From: an uncultured Actinomycetes bacterium
GTDB taxonomy: Bacteria; Actinomycetota; Acidimicrobiia; Acidimicrobiales; RAAP-2
Length of the DNA: 64,000 bases
Assembly: GCA_903830655.1 (NCBI GenBank)
Contig: CAIKUQ010000044.1
Coordinates: forward strand, 62,001 to 126,000
Direction: 5' to 3'
Both the position numbers and the translations under genes were made by a program. Shown here piece by piece: positions 19,303-29,033 of this stretch (its first letter is position 1; every line of letters begins with the position of its first letter). The notes beneath the pieces are model-generated. The model saw only the letters and a program-made list of their open reading frames with translations. It searched no databases and was not told the DNA's origin.

Positions 19303-20148
19303 CTAGCGGGCAATGTCGCGATGAAACACCGAATTCGCGATAGCCAGACGTTTTCGAATTTCCTCGGCGATCGCGACACTGCGGTGTCGTCCGCCTGTGC
19401 ATCCAACAGCAATTGACAGATACGACTTGCCCTCGGACGCGAAGGCCGGAATCTGCCAGGTCAGCATATTCACAACATCGGAAAGAAAATGCTGCGCGGG
19501 CTCTTGGGCAAACACATAATCAGCGACCGGCGCATCGAGTCCGGTGAGGGGCCTCAGTTCTTCGATCCAATGGGGATTCGGGAGGAAGCGGCAGTCAAAA
19601 ACCAAGTCGACATCTCGAGGAATTCCATTCGAGTAACCAAAGGAAACTAGTGAAATTCGCATCGGATGTTGCGCGTTCTCTTTGGTAAAGATTTCCTGGA
19701 TGCGGGTGCGAAGTTGATTCGTATTGATAGAACCGGTGTCGATGACGAGATCGGCCGCATCACGAATAGTCGACAGTGCCACGCGTTCACCCAATATCGA
19801 ATCAACCAACGTTGGAGCGGGGAAAGGGTGTCGGCGGCGATTGCCTTCGTATCGATGAATCAGAACCTCATCGGGAGCATCGAGAAACAGGATCTTCGTC
19901 TCTTCGTGCAACAGTTGGAGTTCTTTTTCAACTGCTAGCAGCGTCTCGGTCTGCAAACGGCCCGAACGACCAACAATGAAGGCGACTCCGGCGAAATCAG
20001 TGGAAGTAGACAAAGCCAGTTCGCTTACCCGAACGACTAGCTCCAACGGAAGATTATCGATAACAAACCATCCCAAGTCTTCTAGGGCAGCCGAAACCGT
20101 TGAGCGACCAGCACCCGACATCCCTGTGACTAGGAGAACTTCAGCCAT
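19303..20148 (-). CDS. rapZ: RapZ/YvcJ-type nucleotide-binding protein
   Basis: A 281-residue P-loop protein of the RapZ family, which binds nucleotides and in enterobacteria guides small-RNA decay. The Walker A is GMSGAGRST at about residues 8-16, followed by the family motif FVIDNLP. The C-terminal domain has SFGYSNGIPRDVDLVFDCRFLPNPHW and AVGCTGGRHRSVAI. The ATG at 20148 overlaps the uvrC stop by 8 bases (ATGGCTGA), which decides the start. The usual companions yvcK and whiA do not follow. The role in Actinobacteria is uncertain. Confidence 0.93.
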   Translation of the reverse strand: MAEVLLVTGMSGAGRSTVSAALEDLGWFVIDNLPLELVVRVSELALSTSTDFAGVAFIVGRSGRLQTETLLAVEKELQLLHEETKILFLDAPDEVLIHRYEGNRRRHPFPAPTLVDSILGERVALSTIRDAADLVIDTGSINTNQLRTRIQEIFTKENAQHPMRISLVSFGYSNGIPRDVDLVFDCRFLPNPHWIEELRPLTGLDAPVADYVFAQEPAQHFLSDVVNMLTWQIPAFASEGKSYLSIAVGCTGGRHRSVAIAEEIRKRLAIANSVFHRDIAR

Positions 20149-22006
20149 CTTCTTCCGTCTCTTTTGAAAGGCGCGGAGCACTAGGTCCGCTCACTCGATC
20201 GTAGAGCCTGCGGGCCACGTCCTTTGGCAACCAGGGCAATCCTTCGAGTTCCTCGCGAGAGGCCGCACGCAAGCCGTCCAGGGAGCCGAACGTTTCGATC
20301 AATCGGTCTCGTCGCGAAGGGCCCAGACCCTCGACGCCCTCCAGCGTGCTCGCCACCATGGACTTTCCGCGCTTAGAGCGGTGAAAGTTGATCGCGAAGC
20401 GGTGCGCCTCGTCACGGAGCCTTTGCATCAGATACAGCCCCTCCGAGCCACCATCCAAAACGATCGGATCGGATGAACCAGGCCTGTAGAGAAACTCTTC
20501 GCGCTTAGCCATCGCTACGAACTCGACTTCGCCGAGCAGCCCTAATTCCTCCGCGGCCTTCTCCGCAGCATGGAGCTGCCCGAGTCCACCATCAATCACT
20601 ATGAGGTCGGCTCGTCGGAACTTTGAACCGTGCTGATCTTCTCGCCAATGCTCCAGGCGCCTTCTCACCACTTCTTGCATAGCCCCGAAGTCGTCATTGC
20701 CTAAAATCTCTTTGACATTGAAATGTCGATAGTCACTCTTCATCGGCACGCCATCTTCGAAGACCACCATTGACCCGACATAGTTAGTGCCTTGTAGGTG
20801 CGACATGTCAAAACACTCCATACGAAATGGTGGTTGCGCCAACTGAAGCTTGGCGCCAATCTCTTGCAGTGCTCGTGAGCGAACATTATGGTCGCTCTGG
20901 CGACGAAGCGTATCTCGTGCAATTACCGACAAGGCATCATTTAATGCCATCTCCATAACCCGGCGCCTTTTGCCACGCATGGGAATCACAACATCCACGG
21001 GTGACTTGGCCATCGAGCTGAGGTACTCGCGGACTAGCGCAGTGTTTGTGCCTTTCTGCACCGAGACAACGGCTGGTACTTCTGATTGTTCGGGATACAT
21101 TTCCGTGATCACGGCCTCAAGAATCTCAGTGGTGGTTTCGTCCAGAGAGCGATCGAGGAAATGAACGCTCCGACCGACCACTCGACCATTTCGCACCTTG
21201 AACCGAACAACCGTCGCTCTTCCTCCGTCGGTCGATACAGCGAGCGTGTCTATATTCGAATGAGTATCTAAAACAACACTCTGAGTCTGGGCGGCACGAT
21301 CCAGCGCCTCAAGTCCATCACGAGCCTTCGCCGCAGCTTCATAGTGCTTCTTCGAGGATGACTCTGTCATCGTCGACGTTAATGAATCTCGCAAGGCGCT
21401 CACATCTCCAGAAAAGAATCTGGCCCACGATTCAACAAGCCCCTGATAGCCCGACTCGTCAATGGCACCAATACAGGGTCCAGAACATTTTCCAATGTCA
21501 AACAAAAGACACGGTCTGTTGATCTTCTTTTGATATTCGTATTTATGTCTCGAGCAACTCCTCAGAGGGAAGATATGGAGAAGTTCGTCAATGGTCACCC
21601 GCAAGGCGCGGACGTCAACATAGGGGCCAAAATATCGCACTCCCTTTTGATGTTTTCCTCGAGTGATGTAAGGCACTGGGAACGCCGTACGTGAATCAAT
21701 CGCCACGTAGGGAAAGCTCTTATCATCCTTAAGTCGAAGGTTATAACGAGGTTGGTATTGCTTGATTAGTTCATTTTCGAGGATCAATGCGTCTAGCTCT
21801 GAAGGGGTGATAATCCATTCGACGCTGTGCGCTTCATCCATGAGGAACTGGGTTTTGGGTGCGAGGCCATCGCGTGATTGAAAGTATGAACCGAGACGAT
21901 TTTTGATCGTCTTCGCCTTGCCTACATAAATGACGTGACTCTCAACATTACGAAATATGTAGCATCCAGGCGCCGAGGGCATTCCATCAGGCCGGTTCAT
22001 CGCCAC
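20141..22006 (-). CDS. uvrC: Excinuclease ABC subunit C
   Basis: Makes both incisions in nucleotide excision repair. The 621 residues comprise a GIY-YIG nuclease domain (GCYIFRN to VIYVGKAKTIKNRL, about 12-90), a UVR motif near residues 205-240, an RNase H-like nuclease region with FDMSHLQGTNYVGSMVVF and VIDGGLGQLHAA, and a C-terminal helix-hairpin-helix pair (LEGVEGLGPSRRDRL). The start is GTG 22006, sharing one base with the uvrA stop, or ATG 22000 two codons later. All three uvr subunits are collinear here. Confidence 0.96.
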   Translation of the reverse strand: MAMNRPDGMPSAPGCYIFRNVESHVIYVGKAKTIKNRLGSYFQSRDGLAPKTQFLMDEAHSVEWIITPSELDALILENELIKQYQPRYNLRLKDDKSFPYVAIDSRTAFPVPYITRGKHQKGVRYFGPYVDVRALRVTIDELLHIFPLRSCSRHKYEYQKKINRPCLLFDIGKCSGPCIGAIDESGYQGLVESWARFFSGDVSALRDSLTSTMTESSSKKHYEAAAKARDGLEALDRAAQTQSVVLDTHSNIDTLAVSTDGGRATVVRFKVRNGRVVGRSVHFLDRSLDETTTEILEAVITEMYPEQSEVPAVVSVQKGTNTALVREYLSSMAKSPVDVVIPMRGKRRRVMEMALNDALSVIARDTLRRQSDHNVRSRALQEIGAKLQLAQPPFRMECFDMSHLQGTNYVGSMVVFEDGVPMKSDYRHFNVKEILGNDDFGAMQEVVRRRLEHWREDQHGSKFRRADLIVIDGGLGQLHAAEKAAEELGLLGEVEFVAMAKREEFLYRPGSSDPIVLDGGSEGLYLMQRLRDEAHRFAINFHRSKRGKSMVASTLEGVEGLGPSRRDRLIETFGSLDGLRAASREELEGLPWLPKDVARRLYDRVSGPSAPRLSKETEEDG

Positions 22007-24855
22007 TACTTCTTCTTCGCGGCCAGCAAGACCTCTTTGAGGACCTCTCCCGTTGCAGTCTTCAACTTGGCAATTTGCTCGGGAGTTCCCTCGCCCACAA
22101 TTAACCCGCCACGTCGACCACCTTCAGGTCCCAAGTCGACAATCCAATCAGCAGTCTTTATGACATCGAGGTTGTGTTCGATTACTAGAACTGTATTGCC
22201 TTGGTCGACCAGACGATGGAGAACTTCTAACAGTCGATTGACATCTTCAAAGTGAAGTCCGGTCGTTGGTTCATCCAATACGTAAAAGGTATGCCCAGTG
22301 GGACGCCGAGCTAACTCAGTCGCCAACTTCACACGCTGCGCTTCTCCGCCCGAGAGGGTGGGTGCGGGTTGACCTAGGCGTACGTAGCCCAGTCCGACAT
22401 CAGAGAGGCTCTGAACAATCCGCAAGATTGACGGTTGGCGCTCAAAGAAGGTTAAGGCTTCGTTCACCGGCATATTCAGCACGTCCGCAATTGACTTGCC
22501 GCGATAGGTGATTTCGAGCGTCTCGCGGTTGTAGCGAGCCCCATTGCATTCTTCGCAATTCACGTAGACATCGGGCAAAAAATGCATTTCAATCTTGATG
22601 GTTCCGTCGCCGGCACACGCTTCGCAGCGACCACCGCCATTCCTTCCTGGAACATTGAAAGAGAACCGGCCTTGTTGGTACCCGCGAACCTTCGCCTCTT
22701 GGGTATCCGCGAAAAGCTTTCGAATCTTGTCAAAGACCCCCGTGTACGTTGCCGCGTTACTACGCGGAGTCCGTCCGATTGGCTGTTGATCGACTGCGAC
22801 TACTTTGTCAATGGCCTCGAGTCCGGTGATGCGGTCATGCTCAGCCACATGAGTTTTTGCCCGATTGATTTCTCGCTCAAGATGCGCCAACAGGATTCCA
22901 TTGATCAACGTTGACTTCCCGGAACCAGATACTCCAGTCACGGCGACAAAATCACCCAACGGGAAAGCTACTGTTACGTTCTGCAGGTTGTTGGCACGAG
23001 CACCAAAGACAGTTATTATCTGACCGTTGCCGCTTCGCCGTTGCTGAGGCACTTCGATCCGCTTCTTCCCAGACAGGTATTGACCAGTGAGAGATTTTGG
23101 ATTCTCGAGAATATCTACATACGAACCGGCGTGCACAACCTCACCACCAAATTCCCCAGCCCCGGGCCCAATATCGACCAGAAAGTCCGCCAGACGAATC
23201 GTTTCTTCATCGTGCTCTACCACCACCACTGAGTTGCCAAGATCGCGCAAGCGTTCCAGAGTCGCGATCAAGCGTCGGTTGTCGCGTTGGTGTAAGCCAA
23301 TCGACGGTTCGTCGAGGACATATAGAACGCCAACGAGGTAACTGCCGATTTGGGAGGCCAGCCGAATTCGCTGCGCTTCACCACCTGAGAGGGATGCTGA
23401 AGCCCTCGAGAGGGTTAAGTAGTCCAGGCCCACGTCCATAAGGAAATTTAATCGCTCGGTAATTTCTTTAATCACCTGTTTAGCGATGGCTAATTCGCGC
23501 TTAGTGAGCTTGAGCTTCTTAAAAAAGTCGATTGCTTCGTCAATTGTCATGGAATTAACCGCCGCAATTGAATGTTCTTGAATTGTTACTGCCAAAATTT
23601 CCGGTTTTAATCGCTGCCCGGCGCACGCAGTGCACTCAACCTCTTGCATGTACTGCTCGGCTTGTTCGCGCGACCACTCACCATCAGCCTCTCCGTGGCG
23701 CCTCTCGAGCCACTCAACAATCCCGTCATAGGTAGCGCTGTAGGTCGTGGTCTTTCCGTACCGATTCTTGTACTTGACCGGCACTGCTTTGTCGTCCACG
23801 CCAAAAAGAATCAGTTGCTTGTCCTTGGCCTTGAGCTTGCTCCATGGGGTATTCATGTCTATGTCACCCATCTTGGCTACCGACTTAATCATCTTGTCAA
23901 AGTACTTGTAGCGATTCCCGCCCCACGGCGCCAGGGCCCCCTGTACAAGTGAGAGCGTGGGATCAGGCACCACCAACTCTGGATCGACCTCGAAGCGAGT
24001 ACCGAGGCCACTACAGGTGGCACACGCACCATAAGGTGAGTTAAAAGAGAAGTCTCGAGGGGCCAACTCGGTGAACGAAATACCGCACGTGGTACAGGCC
24101 ATCTTTTCGGAGTAAGTCACAAGTTCGTCCTTGTCGGTAAATAAAAACCCGACAACTCCCTTAGCCAAACGAAGTGCCGACTCTACGGACTCTGTGAGCC
24201 TTTGACGTTGTGTTGCTTTCACCGCCAACCGGTCAACGACCACATCGATAGTGTGCCGTTGAGTCTTGGCAAGAGAAATACTGTCCCGTTCAGAAAGCTC
24301 CAGCACCTTCCCATCAATCCGAACACGCGAAAAACCCTGCGTGGCCAAGTCGTTTAGGAGCGTTGAATATTCGCCCTTTCTGCCTTCAACCACCGTTGCG
24401 AGAACTAAGAATTTTTCATTTTCCTCACGCTGTAGAACGAGGTCAACAATTTGTTGAGGCGTTTGGCGAGAAACCTCTCGTCCACACTTGTGGCAATGGG
24501 GTACGCCAACGCGCGCAAATAAGAGCCTGAGGTAGTCATGAATTTCGGTAATCGTACCCACGGTTGAACGTGGGTTGCGGCTCGCCGTCTTCTGGTCAAT
24601 CGAGATTGCCGGTGATAGCCCTTCGATGAAATCCACATCGGGCTTTTCCATCTGCCCGAGGAATTGTCGGGCGTAGGCGGACAGACTCTCGACGTAGCGC
24701 CGTTGCCCCTCTGCATAGATCGTGTCGAAGGCCAAAGACGACTTTCCAGATCCAGAAAGTCCCGTAAACACCACCAGTTTGTCCCGTGGAATCTCAACCG
24801 AGAGGTTCTTAAGATTGTGGACTCGAGCGCCCTGAACGCGAATTGAACCAGACAT
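22006..24855 (-). CDS. uvrA: Excinuclease ABC subunit A
   Basis: The damage-sensing ATPase of nucleotide excision repair, 949 residues. Two ABC modules are visible: [19 protein letters not shown] near residue 31 and [15 protein letters not shown] near residue 650, each with an LSGGEAQR signature and an LDEPS/LDEPT Walker B. Zinc-finger cysteines appear as CHKCG with [13 protein letters not shown], and in the second module as CEACAGDG with CEEC. The ATG at 24855 lies seven bases after a TAGATT box, suggesting its own promoter in the 17-base gap behind uvrB. Confidence 0.98.
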   Translation of the reverse strand: MSGSIRVQGARVHNLKNLSVEIPRDKLVVFTGLSGSGKSSLAFDTIYAEGQRRYVESLSAYARQFLGQMEKPDVDFIEGLSPAISIDQKTASRNPRSTVGTITEIHDYLRLLFARVGVPHCHKCGREVSRQTPQQIVDLVLQREENEKFLVLATVVEGRKGEYSTLLNDLATQGFSRVRIDGKVLELSERDSISLAKTQRHTIDVVVDRLAVKATQRQRLTESVESALRLAKGVVGFLFTDKDELVTYSEKMACTTCGISFTELAPRDFSFNSPYGACATCSGLGTRFEVDPELVVPDPTLSLVQGALAPWGGNRYKYFDKMIKSVAKMGDIDMNTPWSKLKAKDKQLILFGVDDKAVPVKYKNRYGKTTTYSATYDGIVEWLERRHGEADGEWSREQAEQYMQEVECTACAGQRLKPEILAVTIQEHSIAAVNSMTIDEAIDFFKKLKLTKRELAIAKQVIKEITERLNFLMDVGLDYLTLSRASASLSGGEAQRIRLASQIGSYLVGVLYVLDEPSIGLHQRDNRRLIATLERLRDLGNSVVVVEHDEETIRLADFLVDIGPGAGEFGGEVVHAGSYVDILENPKSLTGQYLSGKKRIEVPQQRRSGNGQIITVFGARANNLQNVTVAFPLGDFVAVTGVSGSGKSTLINGILLAHLEREINRAKTHVAEHDRITGLEAIDKVVAVDQQPIGRTPRSNAATYTGVFDKIRKLFADTQEAKVRGYQQGRFSFNVPGRNGGGRCEACAGDGTIKIEMHFLPDVYVNCEECNGARYNRETLEITYRGKSIADVLNMPVNEALTFFERQPSILRIVQSLSDVGLGYVRLGQPAPTLSGGEAQRVKLATELARRPTGHTFYVLDEPTTGLHFEDVNRLLEVLHRLVDQGNTVLVIEHNLDVIKTADWIVDLGPEGGRRGGLIVGEGTPEQIAKLKTATGEVLKEVLLAAKKK

Positions 24856-24862
24856 AGGGAAA

Positions 24863-24868
24863 AATCTA
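24863..24868 (-). promoter_or_regulatory. Predicted -10 box of leaderless uvrA promoter
   Basis: TAGATT on the minus strand is followed by seven bases and the uvrA ATG. No Shine-Dalgarno site and no LexA-like palindrome is seen in the 17-base gap. Weaker than the six-base cases. Confidence 0.4.
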
Positions 24869-24872
24869 GTGG

Positions 24873-26897
24873 TTAGCCCACATTGGCCGTACCACTACCG
24901 CTACCGCTACCGGGGAGCATCTGACCCTGGAGAGTCGACATGACATCGCGAAGGGCGGCGGCCTCTTCGAAGCGCAAATCTCGAGCCGCTTCGAGCATCG
25001 CACGTTCAATTCTCGCAATCTCTAGTGAAAGATCGTCGGGCATACCCTCTTCGAGCGAGGTGAGGACTTCGAATCGCTGGACACCAGAATCTGGGGTTTC
25101 GCTCCGTAAACGACCGAGGATGTCGGACACATTCTTCATAACCGTTTTCGGCTCAATGCCATGCTCTTTGTTGTATTCAATCTGCATCAAACGACGCCGT
25201 TCGGTGAGCGAAATCGCCGCACTCATTGAATCCGTCATGCGATCAGCGTACAGAACAGCCAGACCGTTCGAATTTCGCGCAGCTCGGCCAATTGTTTGAG
25301 TCAGCGCACTTCGAGATCTTAGAAAACCTTCCTTGTCGGCATCCAAGATCGCCACTAACGAAACTTCAGGAAGGTCCAAGCCTTCGCGGAGCAAGTTGAT
25401 GCCAACCAAAATGTCGAATTCGCCCAGCCGCAGCGAACGAAGTATTTCAATTCTCTGAATCGTATCTATGTCGCTATGTAAATACTGAACTCTAAATCCA
25501 GCTCTGGTGAGATAATCAGTTAAGTCTTCAGCCATCTTCTTGGTCAGCGTCGTGATTAGTGCTCGCTCGTTCCGCTCAATAACCTTCGTCAGGCGCTGCT
25601 TGAGATCATCTATCTGATTTTGCGTTGGGTGAATCTCGACAATCGGATCAAGAAGCCCAGTGGGCCTAATTACCTGTTCGACAATTTGATCGGAGTGTTC
25701 GAGTTCGTACGGACCAGGAGTTGCGGACACGAACACCATTTGCGGCACGAGGTTCATAAATTCATCGAAATTGAGAGGTCGGTTGTCGAGTGCTGAGGGT
25801 AGGCGAAATCCGTGTTCCACCAGTGTGTTCTTGCGAGCCTTGTCCCCCGCGAACTGTCCGCGTACTTGGGGCACCGCAACGTGGCTTTCATCGATGACCA
25901 CCAAATAATCATCGGGGAAATAGTCGAGCAGCGTGTACGGGCGCTCCCCCGGTTTTCGTCCATCCAGATGCGCAGAGTAATTTTCTACTCCGGCACAAAC
26001 CCCTGTTTGTTCAAGCATTTCTAAATCATGTTCCGTGCGCGAGCGTAGACGTTGCGCCTCTAACAACTTATTTTCCAACTGGAATTTGGCCAACTGCACC
26101 TGGAGCTCTTCTTCGATTGAGCGACAGGCCCGCTGGAGTGTTTCGGCGCTCGTGGCGTAGTGTGACGCCGCGAACAGTGTGAATTCGGTGACTTTTCCCT
26201 TCAATTCATTGGTGACCGGATTGAAGAATGAAATCTCCTCAAGCTCATCTCCAAAGAACGAGAGCCTCACGGCTTCGTTTGAATACGCCGGTTGTATCTC
26301 GAGCGTGTCACCATGATTACGAAACAAACCACGCTCCAACACCATGTCGTTGCGGTTGTATTGCATCTCAATCAATCGGCGAAGCAGCAGACGTTGATCA
26401 ATTTGCTGGCCGACCTCAAGTGGCAACATTCTTTCACGGTATTCCAATGGTGAGCCAAGTCCGTAGATGCAAGAAACTGAAGCGACGACAATTGTGTCGC
26501 GGTGAATCAGCAACGATGAGGTCGCCGCGTGTCGCAGTCGATCGATTTCTTCATTAATTGACGAGTCTTTTTCAATGAAGGTATCCGTCCGTGGAATGTA
26601 GGCCTCGGGTTGGTAGTAGTCGTAGTACGAAACGAAAAATTCAACCCGATTCTGCGGAAGCATCTCTTTCAACTCTGAGGCGAGTTGCGCGGCCAAGGAC
26701 TTGTTGGGCTCAAGGATGAGAGTTGGTCGTTGTACATTCTCGACCAGCCAAGCAATAGTTGCGGTTTTCCCGGAACCGGTAATACCCTCCAGAGTCTGAA
26801 AGCGCAGTCCGTCTTCGACACCCCGGGTAAGCGCCGCGATGGCCTTTGGTTGATCCCCGGCCGGTTGAAAGGGCGACTCGACTAAGAAATTATTCAC
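24873..26897 (-). CDS. uvrB: Excinuclease ABC subunit B
   Basis: The helicase-like damage-verification subunit of nucleotide excision repair, about 674 residues. It opens with [14 protein letters not shown] and Walker [14 protein letters not shown], then the beta-hairpin region [25 protein letters not shown] and the C-terminal UVR motif ([17 protein letters not shown]). The tail ends in alternating Gly-Ser. GTG 26897 gives an 8-base overlap with coaE (GTGAATAA); a TTG two codons earlier at 26903 is equally possible. The coaE-uvrB-uvrA order matches Mycobacterium. Confidence 0.97.
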   Translation of the reverse strand: MNNFLVESPFQPAGDQPKAIAALTRGVEDGLRFQTLEGITGSGKTATIAWLVENVQRPTLILEPNKSLAAQLASELKEMLPQNRVEFFVSYYDYYQPEAYIPRTDTFIEKDSSINEEIDRLRHAATSSLLIHRDTIVVASVSCIYGLGSPLEYRERMLPLEVGQQIDQRLLLRRLIEMQYNRNDMVLERGLFRNHGDTLEIQPAYSNEAVRLSFFGDELEEISFFNPVTNELKGKVTEFTLFAASHYATSAETLQRACRSIEEELQVQLAKFQLENKLLEAQRLRSRTEHDLEMLEQTGVCAGVENYSAHLDGRKPGERPYTLLDYFPDDYLVVIDESHVAVPQVRGQFAGDKARKNTLVEHGFRLPSALDNRPLNFDEFMNLVPQMVFVSATPGPYELEHSDQIVEQVIRPTGLLDPIVEIHPTQNQIDDLKQRLTKVIERNERALITTLTKKMAEDLTDYLTRAGFRVQYLHSDIDTIQRIEILRSLRLGEFDILVGINLLREGLDLPEVSLVAILDADKEGFLRSRSALTQTIGRAARNSNGLAVLYADRMTDSMSAAISLTERRRLMQIEYNKEHGIEPKTVMKNVSDILGRLRSETPDSGVQRFEVLTSLEEGMPDDLSLEIARIERAMLEAARDLRFEEAAALRDVMSTLQGQMLPGSGSGSGTANVG

Positions 26898-27483
26898 TGG
26901 CAACTCGAGTAGCCACTAGTTCTTTCACTTCGCGATACAGATCGTCAATGGTTCCTTCATTGACTATGACTACGTCACTCAGGGCGACACGTTCCTCATT
27001 GCTACTCTGCGAAGCGATCCGCGATTCCGCATCCTGGACGGACATTCCTCTACCCTCAACAAGTCGTTGTATGGCTATCTCAACCGGACAAATAACCGCC
27101 CAAACCTCGTCCAGTTTGAACATCTCACGATGCGCCTCGCGAAAAAGCGGAATAGCAAGGAACACCACCTTTGCCTCAATTGACTTTAGGGAATGCGTCA
27201 TGTGTTGCCCAATCGCCTTGTGGGTGATTGAGTTCAGCCTGAACCTGGCATTCGAGTCGGAAAAGACGAGCTTCGCCATGAACTTGCGGTTGTAGGAACC
27301 GTCAGGATTCATGACAACAGATCCAAAGGCGTCAGCGAGAGCAGCCAGAGTCGGCGTATTGGCTTGAGTTACCGCAGTGAGCGCTTCGTCGGCATCGACG
27401 ATTGCAAAGCCCAGCGAGTGGAGGTACGACGTCACCGTCGACTTTCCTGAGCCGATGCCCCCAGTGATTGCGATTCGCTTCAT
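26890..27483 (-). CDS. coaE: Dephospho-CoA kinase
   Basis: Phosphorylates the 3' hydroxyl of dephospho-CoA, the last step of coenzyme A synthesis. The P-loop GGIGSGKST is at residues 8-16, followed by the family's IVDADEALTAVTQ, DGSYNRKFMAKLVF and VIVNEGTIDDL. It has 197 residues and lacks the C-terminal GrpB-like extension found fused in mycobacterial CoaE. It is preceded by a strong terminator and by a TAGTAT box exactly six bases before its ATG, so it starts a new transcript with uvrB. Confidence 0.95.
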   Translation of the reverse strand: MKRIAITGGIGSGKSTVTSYLHSLGFAIVDADEALTAVTQANTPTLAALADAFGSVVMNPDGSYNRKFMAKLVFSDSNARFRLNSITHKAIGQHMTHSLKSIEAKVVFLAIPLFREAHREMFKLDEVWAVICPVEIAIQRLVEGRGMSVQDAESRIASQSSNEERVALSDVVIVNEGTIDDLYREVKELVATRVASE

Positions 27484-27489
27484 TGGTTA

Positions 27490-27495
27490 ATACTA
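27490..27495 (-). promoter_or_regulatory. Predicted -10 box of leaderless coaE promoter
   Basis: TAGTAT on the minus strand followed by TAACCA and the coaE ATG. It lies ten bases beyond the T-run of the rpsA terminator, so the terminator and the next promoter are packed into 66 bases. Confidence 0.55.
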
Positions 27496-27504
27496 ATAAG
27501 ACGC

Positions 27505-27537
27505 AAAAAGGTCCGCTCCGGTTTCCCGGAGCGGGCC
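27505..27537 (-). terminator. Rho-independent terminator after rpsA
   Basis: On the minus strand a 12-bp stem (GGCCCGCTCCGG with CCGGAGCGGACC, one C/A mismatch) closed by a GAAA tetraloop is followed directly by TTTTT. It begins 12 bases after the rpsA stop. It is the only strong intrinsic terminator I found in the window. Confidence 0.9.
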
Positions 27538-27549
27538 AGTCTGTGGTGA

Positions 27550-28938
27550 TTAATTTTCTACTTCGGCTTCTGGTTCTACCAAAGCCTCTGCGACGGGCTC
27601 TGCAGTGGCTTCTGGAACTTCAGGAACTTCACTAGCTACCTCACCGGCAGGCTTAGCCAATTCGGCCCACGCTGCTTGTGCTTCGCTCTCGGGGGTGAAG
27701 TCACCAAGGTCCAAGTTTCCGATGTAGTTACCCTCAGCGTCATAGGCGTGTGAACCGAAGGCTTCGCGATATTCAGCAGAGACTTCGCCACCTTCTGCAG
27801 CTTGCTTTACCGACAGACTGATGCGGCGACGGGCGGCGTCGAGTTCAATGATCTTGACCCACAGTTCTTCACCCGCAGTTACAACCTGCTCGGCTGTTTC
27901 TACGTGGTGCGCGGCGAGCTCTGAGATGTGCACGAGGCCCTCGATGCCCTCGCCCACCTGGACAAATGCACCGAAGGGGACAAGCTTCGTGACGCGTCCA
28001 TAGACCAGCTGGTCCACGGCGTGCGATTCGGCAAAGACCTGCCACGGGTCAGACTGAGTGGCCTTGAGTGAGAGCGAGATGCGCTCTTTGGAATAGTCAA
28101 CCTCGAGGACCTCGACATCGACCTCGTCGCCAACCTGAACAACTTGGCTGGGGTGATCAATGTGCTTCCAGCTGAGCTCGGAGACGTGAATCAAACCATC
28201 CATGCCACCAAGGTCGACGAAGGCACCAAAGTTAACGACCGAAGAAATAACTCCGTGACGACGCTCGCCCGGCTTGAGGTTCTGCAAGAAATCGCCGCGC
28301 TGTTCTTTCTGTGTTTCTTCGAGCCACGCACGACGCGAAAGGACAACATTGTTGCGGTTGCGGTCCAATTCAATGATCTTCGCTTCGACAATTTTGCCGA
28401 TGTAGGGCTGGAGTTCGCGAACGCGTCGCAGCTCAACTAGGGAAGCAGGAAGGAAGCCGCGGAGTCCAATGTCCACAATGAGGCCACCCTTAACGACTTC
28501 GATAACGAGACCCTTGACGACCTCGTTGCGGTTCTTAACCTCTTCGATGTTGGCCCACGCCTTCTCGTACTGGGCACGCTTCTTGGAAAGGACTAGGCGC
28601 CCTTCCTTGTCTTCTTTTTGCAGGACGAGGCATTCAACGCGCTCACCCATGGAAACAATTTCAGAAGGGTCAACGTCATTGCGGATGGAAAGCTCACGCG
28701 ACGGAATGACTCCTTCAGATTTGAATCCAATGTCGAGGAGAACCTCGTCGTGGCTGATCTTTACGACCGTGCCGACAACTAAGTCTCCGTCATCGAACTC
28801 GAGAACAGAATTACCAACAATCTCAGCAATGTCTGTGCCGACCAAGTTGTCTTCGGTAATGACGCGGGGAATGTAATTGCCCTTTTCGTCGAACGTACCC
28901 ATTGGCTGGGTAGAGAGGAGGCTGGTGCCGTCGCTCAT
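27550..28938 (-). CDS. rpsA: 30S ribosomal protein S1
   Basis: A 462-residue protein with four S1 RNA-binding repeats (about 50-120, 135-205, 222-292, 308-378), recognisable from VVGTVVKI, VKGLVIEV, RRHGVISSVVNFGAFVDLGG and VYGRVTKLVPFGAFVQVGEG. The last two repeats end with the typical RISLSLK or RISLSVK. The C-terminal 80 residues are acidic and rich in Ala, Glu and Val-Pro repeats. The polA-rpsA-coaE order is actinobacterial. A predicted promoter and a long bulged hairpin lie in the 95-base gap from polA, and no strong Shine-Dalgarno precedes the ATG. Confidence 0.97.
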   Translation of the reverse strand: MSDGTSLLSTQPMGTFDEKGNYIPRVITEDNLVGTDIAEIVGNSVLEFDDGDLVVGTVVKISHDEVLLDIGFKSEGVIPSRELSIRNDVDPSEIVSMGERVECLVLQKEDKEGRLVLSKKRAQYEKAWANIEEVKNRNEVVKGLVIEVVKGGLIVDIGLRGFLPASLVELRRVRELQPYIGKIVEAKIIELDRNRNNVVLSRRAWLEETQKEQRGDFLQNLKPGERRHGVISSVVNFGAFVDLGGMDGLIHVSELSWKHIDHPSQVVQVGDEVDVEVLEVDYSKERISLSLKATQSDPWQVFAESHAVDQLVYGRVTKLVPFGAFVQVGEGIEGLVHISELAAHHVETAEQVVTAGEELWVKIIELDAARRRISLSVKQAAEGGEVSAEYREAFGSHAYDAEGNYIGNLDLGDFTPESEAQAAWAELAKPAGEVASEVPEVPEATAEPVAEALVEPEAEVEN

Positions 28939-28958
28939 GATGCATCTTTTCTTTGACT

Positions 28959-29001
28959 ACACCGGAGTCTGACTAGGAGATCAGAGCCACTCCACCGGTG
29001 T
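28959..29001 (-). promoter_or_regulatory. Bulged inverted repeat in the rpsA leader
   Basis: On the minus strand the left arm ACACCGG-TGG-AGT-GGCT-CTGA pairs with the right arm TCAGACTCCGGTGT, giving 14 base pairs interrupted by bulges of three and four bases on the left side, around an 8-base loop. It ends 20 bases before the rpsA ATG. There is no U-run, so a terminator is unlikely. It is a candidate site for control of S1 synthesis. Confidence 0.5.
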
Positions 29002-29015
29002 TAGAGCAGCGTTTT

Positions 29016-29021
29016 AGCCTA
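29016..29021 (-). promoter_or_regulatory. Predicted -10 box of rpsA promoter
   Basis: TAGGCT on the minus strand, identical to the boxes before alaS and relA, lies about 15 bases before the rpsA leader hairpin. Transcription would start near 29009 and give a leader of about 70 bases. Confidence 0.4.
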
Positions 29022-29033
29022 CAACATCCCCAG

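Noticed and set aside
22006-26897. LexA/SOS boxes at uvrA and uvrB
   Set aside because: I found no clear GAAC-N4-GTTC palindrome in the short gaps before uvrA or uvrB, so SOS control is not claimed.
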